Source: Gnetum montanum (Eukaryota > Streptophyta > Gnetopsida > Gnetales > Gnetaceae). Taken from it: a stretch of 64,000 nt of DNA. A program made the position numbers and the translations under genes. The notes under the pieces are model-generated. The model was not told where the DNA came from. It did no database searches and was given only the letters and a program-made list of their open reading frames with translations. The stretch covers positions 493,135 to 557,134 of the forward strand of contig MNCI01029340.1 in NCBI GenBank assembly GCA_015680685.1, in the 5' to 3' direction. Shown piece by piece: positions 54,621-64,000 of this stretch. Each line of letters begins with the position of its first letter. Position 1 is the first letter of the stretch.

Positions 54621-57400
54621 GACTTTTTATGTTATATATTTTAGCATAGAAGATGATGACCACCATGAAGTTGATAATGCATACAAGACTACACAATGGA
54701 TTTCTATCTTTGAGATAGTGGCCATAGCATCCAAGACAAAGAGTAGTATGTGGTTAAGCTCTTGCACCTATAGGGGCAATACCTTTTTCTCCCCAAATGG
54801 GGGTATTAATGCTCTTGTTTGGTTGTTACAAAATTGACACTACTAATGCATAGCAAAAAAAAATGAAGAAATTTATTATAGTATTTAATATATCATTTCC
54901 TTTGATATTATGTTATATGATACCACACTTTACATTTTGTTGTATGTACCATGTGAAAAAATGCATTCTACACACTCGTAATACCACAAAAATAGTTTTT
55001 GTTCAATAGGGAACATAATTAAGTTTCTTGGAGGAAACTCACTCTTATTCTTTCTAAAATAATAGATGTTAGGGTTGTTTGATTTTAAAAATGATCATAA
55101 TTTACAAGTACAATATAAAATATATTTAATAAAAAATAAAGAAAAAAGGGTGGATGATGCTCTAAATGAAATTGTAGTTGTCCATGTTATGTATGAAGGC
55201 AAACATTTTTGAAAGTAAAATATTTGTCATTAAATTAAAATATATATGTATTATTTTAATAATTTTAAATCATTAAATAAAATATCTAAAAGATAATTTA
55301 CAAATTCAAAAGCCATTCGTATACAAAGAAAATAGAGCATACCCTTGTTAGGATAGTGCTTTTAAGTTTTACCTTTTCTTATAGGATTTCCTCATTCTTT
55401 AAGGTAGGATAGTTTTTTATTTTTGTTGTTATAAAATTATATTTTACACTAACAAAAATTTAATAAGAAGATTTATTGATCTAGTAACCACTACTATGTT
55501 ATAGTTTACGTGATTATTACATTTTTTAAGGCTTTGCACATATCACAAATCATAGCGGCATAATAATATTATATGGACACATTTTCCTTATTGTCTTTTA
55601 AGCAAGGAAAATTAGTTAAAACTTGAAATCCTATAGGGTTACAATATTTCACTATTTTTGTTCCATTAAGTAGATATAAAAGCTACAAACAACAATTAGA
55701 TAATTTAGGGAATATAAAATAAAAAAAAATTGATTTCTAATAAAATTTAGTGATTGGGAAGTAACAAAAGTTCTATTAAAAATATTTATGCAAGAGAAAT
55801 AATGAAAATTCATTTTCTTTTCTTCCTATAACAATTATATTAAAGTTATTATTGTTGATTTGAAAACATTCTTATATGATATTGTATCACATGTTCTAGT
55901 AAAATGATGTGTAGTAAACCTAAGCATTATTTTTTGATATCCATTAGTAGTGTCAGCTTTGTAGTTTTCAAATGAAAGCACTAATATCCCAATTTGGGGA
56001 GAAAAAGATATCACCAATTGGGCTGTAGTCATTTAGTTTTTTCCCAAAAGAGATTATAGTTATATGGGGCAAAGTAATGAGTACATAGCTTCTCTTTGAC
56101 CCTTGAAAATTGATTGATGATAGAAAAATGCAGACACTAGGCCAAAGGATTTTAGCACTGATCTCAGGTAGTAATTAAAGGATTTAGCCACTAGAGTTTT
56201 AGCATTTTTCATTTGAGATAGTAGTAGAAAGGGTAGTTAGAGGCAGGCATAATTGATTAATATTTGATACGAGTTTGTTGTTGAAGAGTTAAGTGGTCTA
56301 ACTAAGAAATTTGAAAATTTTATATGGCATTATGATAGGGTAGATAAAAAAATAAAAAATGAGAACACATGGCTAAACAGAGAAATTTTTTGAAGGTTAA
56401 CAACTTTCTCTATTTGATATTTATTCAGAAATATCCTTTCTCACCATCCTCAACAATTGGTAGTTTTCCAAATATGATATTAGTAAATTTTATCTCATTT
56501 TATGTCAAAGATAGAAACAAATTTTGTGCAAATTTGATGGAAAGAATAATATCAAAGTGCCTCATCATAGGCCCTAATCTGATGTGGGATAAGAAGTTTC
56601 ATTTTCATTCTTTAGTCTCTTCTCTCTTATTTTTTATAGTTTTTTTTTTTCATTTTAAATTTTAAAATATAACACTCTTGAAGAAAATTGAGAAAAAAAA
56701 GATACTAATGATGAATAGATCATGCTAAATTTAGTAGCACTCAAGAAAAAGTTGAGAAACATCAAATGAAATCTAAACTTCAAGTAGAAAAAACCAAGAT
56801 CTACAATTGTAGAATAAGATAAAAAAATGGTAAAGAAAAAAATTTATGATTTGTAGGTATGACATACAGACAATGAAATGGATGAAGTTTTGGTTAAGAA
56901 ATTTTTAAAAAATTGTAAATTTTATATGTATAAATTATCTACTAAAGTTTTTAGGATGTCAAGTGAAATAGTGTGAAAAATCCAAATTATGTAATTGTTA
57001 AGTTTTATGATGGAAAAGACAAAGAGCATATTTAGAGACATCGAAGCCACTTGAAACAAAGTGAAACGCAAAAAAAAGTCTTGATACTTAGAATAAGCTT
57101 GCAAAAGGGCTTAATAATGAAAACATGTTAAGGTATTTGTCCTTTATGATATATCTTTATTAATATAGATAGTGGAATTACAAATAAAGTTGTGTTATTG
57201 AATAACGTTAGTTTCTATGATAGCTTTGATGTTTTTTGTTTTGTTAAAACTTGAAAAGAAACTGGTTTTATAGATTTTGTGGTTCATGGATTCATTAAAA
57301 TTATTGCAAAAAATACAAGAGTATGGTGAAGAGATAGATCTTCTAGTTGCATTGTAGAATTAGTGAGAAAATATCTTAAAAATTGGATGCTTTTAGAAAA
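54621..57400. other. AT-rich region without a recognisable gene
   Basis: I see no supported gene. The longest frame (56369-56665, plus) is low-complexity Phe/Ile/Asn sequence. The region may include the 5' part of the LINE that follows. Confidence 0.4.
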
Positions 57401-58860
57401 ATTAAATAATCATAAATAATACATTTGACTAAAATATTATCCCAACATGATTATGATTTCTTTGTCATATGCTAGTTTACTTCAAGAGATGGTAGATTAT
57501 ATGATACTATAGAGTTTTCTCATGATCATCCTTTCCATTTCTTAGGTAAAGATATTGTAGAATTCTCAACAATAGGCTTAGTATTTATTTGTAGAGATTT
57601 TAATGTAAGGATAGGTTCACACTAACTAGAAATTATCTACTGGTAACATAATATTGCTAATATAAAAATTATTGAAGATCATTGATAAAAATGCCATTCT
57701 ACAAATGGCACTATTAATAAGATGTGTCAACAATTATTAAAATGGTAGAAAACTTTTAATCTTCTCATTAGCAATGCCCTTGCTAGATTGCCTTAATCTT
57801 TATTATTTACTTTCAAAATACCTCAAGGTAACTCTTGCCTTAATTTACTTTTATATTCTTATGAAGACATTGAATTTATTAAGAAGTTGAAAGTTGGAGA
57901 GGATTTGGAGAAATCTTACCATTACCATTTAAAGTTTTTTTTGGAATCTAATAATTATTCTAAGAGAAAAAATAGAAACATAAACAATTTTTAGTATAGA
58001 GTAATTTAAAAAGTTAAGAAAAAATATATAGATGTAGTACATAATAAATGGAATCTTGAAATACAACATAAGGAGCTTATGCAAAGTTAAGGGATATAAA
58101 TACTTGGTTAGAACCAAGAAGAATACATTTATTTAGTATACTTGATTAGAACCAAGAAGAAGAAATTTATCAAATAGTAGGAATATTTTACTTACATCAT
58201 TTAAAAGAAGCATAGACAATTTTGGTAGTGTTTTAATTATAAAACCTCATCATCATTTAATTTTTCTATTAAATATATTTTATTTTTTACAATAAATTAT
58301 TTATAGAAGAAGATGATAATTCTATTACTATTGCATAGAAAGCACCTCTCTAATTTATTCTTAAGGAAGTTATAAAGGGTATTAAAAGATGGCATCTAGT
58401 ACAACTATAGATTCAAATGGTTTATATATAGAATTATTAAAGTGGACATGACCTACCATTCTTAGAGAAATTTAGCATGGGTTAAATTTAATAATAAATA
58501 AAGGATTAGATCAATATGGAAAAACTTGTAAGGTTATCTTGTTATATAAAAAATAATTTAAATGCTTATGTAATACTTTTTTGAGTAATATTTTTGCTAG
58601 GTTGTTGGGTACTTTACTAGACAAAATCAATTCTTAGTTTAAAGTTAACTAGATTAGGGCAAGACATCAAGTAGATTTTAGAAAAATTTACTCTATTATT
58701 TATACTTAGTTACCCTTGTGTATTACATGGAGTTAGCAAAAAGGCTTAACCTAAAAATTTTTATTTATTTTATTAATTTTATAAAATCATATGNAATTTT
58801 GTTGATAACATCAGTCATAACCATAAAACTCTTATTGATCCTATAAATCAAAAGGAAAAA
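57400..58860 (+). pseudogene. Decayed LINE-type retrotransposon (endonuclease end and RT start)
   Basis: In shifting frames there are FICRDFNVRIGSH at about 57580-57620 (the GDFNxR motif of an APE-type endonuclease), ALARLP-SLLFTFKIPQGNS at 57780-57835, a Lys-rich linker, then ARLLGTLLDKINS (58595) and VDFRK-YSIIYT (58670), the QAGFRKGYST region of a LINE RT, followed by IYFINFIKSY at 58765. Dozens of stops make it a dead remnant. No poly(A) tail or target duplication could be fixed. Confidence 0.5.
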
Positions 58861-61096
58861 GGCGCATTCCATCTTTGGAAATGGTTTGATTTTGATTCTT
58901 TTATTTTGGACAAAAGCTTAGAAAAGAAAAGAAGATTGAATAAAGGATAATATTTTTGTAGTTAGGGGATTCTACGGAAAAACTAAATAGCTTGAAAATA
59001 AAGAAACCTAGATAAGTAATAATTTGATAAAAAAATAGTGAGAAATTCCTTTTACTAATTAGAAGTTAAAGGATTTTTAGTATTTGATTTTATAGAGATT
59101 TTTTCTTTTTGTTAGAAATTGAACAATAGTCATGCAAAATCATCAAATTTTGTGTACAATATTTAGTATGCTAATATGATATTTTTAGTTAGGAGAGCTT
59201 TTACATGTTAACATAAAAAGGTTTTTTCTTCATGTGTAATGGCGATCCATGGTGAATGAGATCAATGTTTATTAGAACACGAAATCGTTGTTCTATTATA
59301 TTTGACTAAACTAGATTGCATTGTATTTTAATGGATAATTTTATTTTATTTCTAAATGGTTATTTTATCTCAAAAAGATAATATTCTTTAACAAGAATTT
59401 TTTTTTATAAATGTTCTTTTATGCTGAATATTTTTTCTAGTTCATAGAACTCTGAGAATAGGGTGAATGCATGCCAAAAATCTAATAATTTTACTTCTGT
59501 CTCTATAAAGCATTTAATTAGATGAATACATCAACAAAGTTCATTATTTTTCTTCATGTAAAAATTTGAAAGAGATCCTCTTCAATATTTTATGAAGTTT
59601 TGACTCAAATTCTTTGTATAATCTATAGCTTACATTTTTTTCTTTGCATAATGTTTCAAATCATACTACATTCATACTTAGTTGTAATTAATTTCTTAAC
59701 TATTAAAGAAAGAATAAATAGCATTATAGTTAATGAATAGTTGAGATATAGAGGGTAATAATTAGTTTTAAAAATGGCTAGTTGTAGAAAAAAAAGAAAA
59801 AAAATGAAAAGATAGAAAATCTATAAGTAAAATAACTAGTTGTATAATAGAGTTTTATTTTATGTCTCTCAGAAAATTCTAGTTATATTAGGATCATTTA
59901 GGTTATGAAAAAAATTAACACATAACTTGTTGATTTAGGTAATTCATCATTATAGATCTTTCATAATAGTATTGTCTACATTCTATAGTCATTCTTGATA
60001 TCCTCAGTCTTGTTACAAATCTCTTCTTCATAACATATTTTTCTTCTTCTTCTAGACTACATCCTTACAATGTTTGCCTTTTCCTATTATTTATGATAGT
60101 TCAATGAAAATTATTCTCGTTGGTCTTTATTACATAGGCTAGGCTTTCTTGGACTCATAAGAGATCTATAGCTTAACTTGTTACAAATTACTAGCTCAAT
60201 CATAGCTTGTCCCTTCGTTATAGTCATCTTCTTCATTTCATCATAACCTTTTGGATGCTCTTCTCTTCCTGATTAGGAAACTAGACCAAATTACAAATAG
60301 TTCACTTTGGATCTTCTTGTCCTATTTAGGAAATTAGTTCCTTCATTACTTCTTACTATTACAAATTACTTGATATTTTTTGGCTTCTTGAATTGTAATT
60401 ATGAGATTATGGATTGTAATAATTCCTCTATATCAATATACTTATTGCTACTAATTACTTCTTTTATTTTTGACATGTATCATGAGTTTTTTGTGGCTCT
60501 GATTATGATTGTCTTTTGTGGAATGCTTCATCTAGTATCTTCTCTTATGATTCATTATCTCTTATCCATACTATCTTCTTCACTTCATAACTTGATCCTT
60601 AATTACTTATGTTTCACAAGTATGGTTATGACAATTTGTATCATAAGTTATGTCTTTGTGTTATGACTTGTTCAAAAGTGATTATGAACATCCATGGATT
60701 GTTATGAAACTAATGATTCTATATCATGTTTTGATTATATTCCAACACTCCTCTTCAAGCATTAGTTTCATAATTTTGTTTGTTATTTCTTACGAAGTCA
60801 ATGAGTGTTATTGATATTTTATGAATCATACAATCCATCATGGTGTCTATTCATAAACCATTATATACTCATAAGAGTTGATGGAATTACTCCCCTTCAC
60901 TCAAAAAATCATAAAAATAACAAACATGTAGCATAGATTGGACACAATAAATCACTACTTCTCATTAACTTCAAAGTGAGAAAAAAAGCACATTATGGAG
61001 TGTCAATATGTAGAAAGGACATAGTAGGCTTTATTTCTATGATAAGAAATGATTCAAAGACAACTGGGAGTTCATTACTCTTAGGTGGAACTTTAG
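58861..61096. other. AT-rich region without a recognisable gene
   Basis: The frame at 60307-60666 (119 codons) is Ile/Leu/Phe/Ser-rich and reads through short TCATAACTTG-type repeats; I do not regard it as a gene. The sequence before 61097 may be the flank of element 6 or an older element. Confidence 0.35.
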
Positions 61097-61962
61097 TGAT
61101 GAAGTGTCTTTGGTTGGCTACATCCACAAGATCCCATCAATGTAGGGTTTTCCATCTTTGATGTGTACCCATTGATATGGCATCCTAGTAGGTCTATAAA
61201 TATAGCACTCCAACTGTGTTAAGGGGGAGTTAGAATTTCAATTGCTAGTAGAATTTTTGCAATTTGTTTTCATAAGAGATAGAATAATTTTCTAAGTGCG
61301 CATAGCAGGAGTCAAGGAGTGTACGGACCTTTATTCGAGCACTATTGCACCTTAGCATTGCAATGTATGTACTAATAAAGATGAGCTTTTTGATAAACCT
61401 TGCAGCATTTGGACTAGCTTAATGATTTATTTATGCATTTATTGTTTTTATTAATTAAGTGATTAACTAAACTAAGAAGATAAAGATATTAATTAATTAA
61501 GTAATTAATATAAATAGATTATCATACATAAGTATGACCACTTTGAGCATATTTATGACACTTGGTAATCCTAGTAGAGCTTAATGCTTGGTTATCTAGT
61601 AGTGTTGTACATGTTTAGGATGCGTACAGAAAGTGGGACCTAATGCTTATGTTAGAATAGTTAGTTATTAATTAGCAATTAAATTAGTTGAATTAGTTAA
61701 TCAATTTACTCTCAATATATTACCAACCTTAGGTGAAGAACATATAAAAATAATAAAAATCATGTGCCTCAATTACACTTAACCATACAACTAAGCCTGA
61801 CAAGTGTAGTTGGGAATACAACAATCATTGCATGATTAGATTCACCTTCTAGATTGAATACTATATATGAGAACACTAGGCATTCATGAAATTTAATTGG
61901 ATTACACATGAACACCTTAGTTATTCATATGGTTTGACATAGGGATATCTCACCATGCATCA
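61097..61962 (+). repeat. 5' LTR of element 6 (left end uncertain)
   Basis: It ends CATGCATCA just before the primer site. TATA (TCTATAAATATAGC) is at 61195-61201. From there it aligns with the element 5 LTR (GCATAGCAGGAGTCAAGGAG; TAATAAAGATGAGCTTTTTG; AGTGTTGTACATGTTTAGGA). The TGATGAAG at 61097 is my best guess for the start. Confidence 0.5.
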
Positions 61963-61983
61963 TTGGCACCATTGCTAGGGATT
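61963..61983 (+). other. Primer binding site of element 6
   Basis: TTGGCACCATTGCTAGGG directly follows the LTR end and is equivalent to 53651-53671. Confidence 0.7.
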
Positions 61984-62189
61984 CTTAGCTAGTACTATGC
62001 ATGATCAATCTAAGATTAGTGAAAATTACTAAACATCATTGAAACAAAATTGACAAAGTTAAAACATAAGAATTAATAAAAACTATAATACAAGCAAATT
62101 GAGAAACTATTTCTAACAAAAATATCTTCTTCTTCCCATAGGCGAGATGATTCTGAGTTAGCAATACTATAAGAATGCAAAGTGATGTA

Positions 62190-63990
62190 CACTCATCTTG
62201 ATGACTTTGTACCCAATTTCACTTACATCCTCCATCAAGATGAACAAATGCAGTGGTGATACATGGATGGGAACATTATATTTCCACCTAACCAATATGT
62301 TTCCACGATGCTACTCCAAACTCTTAAAAGGTTGGGCATCAAGGAGCTTCATGAAGAGCATGTTGTGGAAGATCATAACTTTCGAGACTACTACCCCACT
62401 GAGACACAATGCAAACAAGATCAAGAATAGGAAAAGTTTCACAAAGCCATGAAGGGGAAATGGTCATGGAAGCTCTAAGAAATGGAGTTGTAGAGGGAAC
62501 TTTGAAAAGCATAATGACAATCACTCTAATAATCATGTCCATGAAAAATAAAGAGGAACTAGTAGACATCATAGTGATGGCAATCCTCCTTCCTCTTCAC
62601 CTTCTTCCTCTAGATTGGATTCCTCCTCCAAATCTAAAAAGAATTGTAGGTGATAGGATAAAAATGATAATTACAAAGATCACCATGAACGAAGGGATGG
62701 TAGAGGACATCACAAGCATCATCAAAATCATGATGATGAGCCTCTATTAGTTACTTAAAATATGCTCAGCATCATAGAGGCTATCAGAATACCTACCAAG
62801 CATGTGAAAGATAGTTGAATCAAGTAGGTCCAAATTTGAGGGGGGATATAACTTAGATCCTCAAATGCATCTACAAGCCTTTCACAATGCCTATGCCTTA
62901 CAAAATATTGAATATAATTGGCAAAATCTCAAGTTGTTCCCCAGAATACTCATCAAGGAAGCAAAAAGCTAGTACTAATCTCTAGAACCAAAAGCAGTCC
63001 ATCGATGGAGTACAATGCTAGAACTATTTAATGATAAGTATCAAATGTACTCTAGAGCATCAACTTGTGAAGAAAAATCCAAGGCTAGAAACAAGGAACA
63101 CATGAACCCTTGGATTCCACCATGGGTAGATATTATTCATTATTACACCGATGCCCTAGCCATGGTTTCTCTCAGAGGGAACAACTTCACCACATCATAG
63201 ATGGGCTTCACTTAGAAACATGAAGAATCCTTGTAGTGTCTAGCCAAGGAAGACTATCAAACTTAAGATACCATTATATACAAAAGTTGATGAAGTAGGT
63301 AGAAAAAGAAGAATAAGAGTTGAGGAAACACGTAAGTGCAAAAGAATCTAATAGGGATCCTTCCATTAAAAAGAAGGAGGTTTGCTTTTGTGACAATGAG
63401 GAGGACTCATTTCTTGATGAGGTGGTGCAATGAAATACCTTGTTGATCCAAAAATATATTGCCAAAATTTTGGGTAAGGTAGATAAAATGTGGAATTTTT
63501 TATATGAAAAATTTCAAAATTCTCTAAAAATCATAGAAGAATCAAGAAAGCAACGGAGTAATCATGATCGTAGGACATAGAAAGAAGTTAAACATGCCTA
63601 CCAAAGGGGAAAGAGAAATTTTGCTATAGTAGAAGAAGTTGTGGAGAGTGAATTAAATTATGATGGTGGGTGCGACATCTACCACTATGAACATCCTAAG
63701 GGGTGTTGCTCTATTGTGTCATACTCATAGAAATCTAGGGTGAATGATCTAAATCCATAACTATCAAAAAGGTAAACACCTAGAAGATTGCCTTATCCTC
63801 AAGGCAATCCTAGGTAGTTCCACCAACAACAACCTTATTATCAAAGTGAAACTCCACTACAACCATATGAGAAGTATCAGTAGTGGCAATAACCACAATT
63901 GTGGGGGATGCTACTGTCATAGCAATAATACCCTTATAAGGAGCCAAATTTGTATGGATACTATGTTCAGCAACCCCTATCTCCATGTGA
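62190..63990 (+). pseudogene. gag of element 6 (Athila-like), decayed
   Basis: HLDDFVPNFTYILHQDEQMQW then NIIFPPNQYVSTMLLQTLKR (62193-62330) matches element 5 at 53440-53290. MLELFNDKYQMYSRAST (63015) matches 52366. PYPQGNPR-FHQQQPYYQSE (63797) matches the Tyr/Pro/Gln tail at 51600. A CDIYHYEHPKGCC segment lies near 63672. Stops occur throughout. Confidence 0.72.
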
Positions 63991-64000
63991 CTCTTCTAAT

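Larger units (their letters stand above)
61097..64000 (+). mobile_element. Element 6: Athila-like Gypsy element, 5' part (runs off window)
   Basis: It has an LTR (start uncertain), a primer site at 61963, and gag pieces to the window end. It is the same family as element 5 in the opposite orientation, with the AT-rich U3 array absent. Confidence 0.72.

Noticed and set aside
60307-60666. 119-codon frame in the AT-rich region
   Set aside because: Low-complexity Leu/Ile/Ser composition from TCATAACTTG-like repeats, with no motif or homologue in the window.

Overview
This is plant nuclear DNA made almost entirely of nested, decayed Ty3/Gypsy LTR retrotransposons, with one much better preserved endogenous plant pararetrovirus (Caulimoviridae). 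A plant is indicated by Tat- and Athila-type Gypsy features (a second archaeal-type RNase H after the RT, an Athila-type tRNA-Asp-like primer site), GT-AG introns with plant-like T-rich tracts, and a pararetrovirus with a tRNA-Met primer site. A flowering plant is most likely; the species cannot be told from the sequence. I see no convincing intact host gene, tRNA or rRNA. There is one 623-base run of N (14775-15397) and a single N at 58794.

Layout. 1-14288 is the 5' part of a Tat-type element on the minus strand (element 2: 5' LTR, primer site, gag-protease) carrying, in antisense, a multi-exon gene ('aORF', copy B1, plus strand 1-8644). B1 is split by a complete but internally deleted LTR element (element 1, 304-4575) with a perfect GTGAG target duplication. 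14290-15900 is an array of ~190-bp tandem units around the N gap. 15901-19840 has no intact gene but holds a decayed multi-exon coding remnant near its end. 19841-33164 is element 3 (plus: 5' LTR, gag, protease, antisense aORF copy B3, partial RT). It is fused at about 33165 to element 4 (33165-50019, plus: aORF copy B2 in antisense, RT, two RNases H, integrase, 3' LTR). B2 is itself split by the pararetrovirus (35153-41527, minus). 50020-54620 is an Athila-like element on the minus strand (element 5), cut by element 4. 54621-61096 is AT-rich with a ruined LINE. 61097-64000 is a second copy of the Athila-like family (element 6, plus).

Two results stand out. First, the pararetrovirus is circularly permuted: read along its own strand it runs RT C-terminal end, RNase H, ORF2, intergenic promoter and primer site, then ORF1 (movement protein, coat protein, protease) up to the start of the RT. 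The RT core is missing, yet all remaining frames are open. Second, three copies of a spliced antisense gene lie between protease and RT of Tat-type elements, bordered by clusters of a short hairpin-like motif. The window also holds its own empty-site controls: B2 keeps the uninterrupted target of element 1, and B1 keeps the uninterrupted target of the virus.
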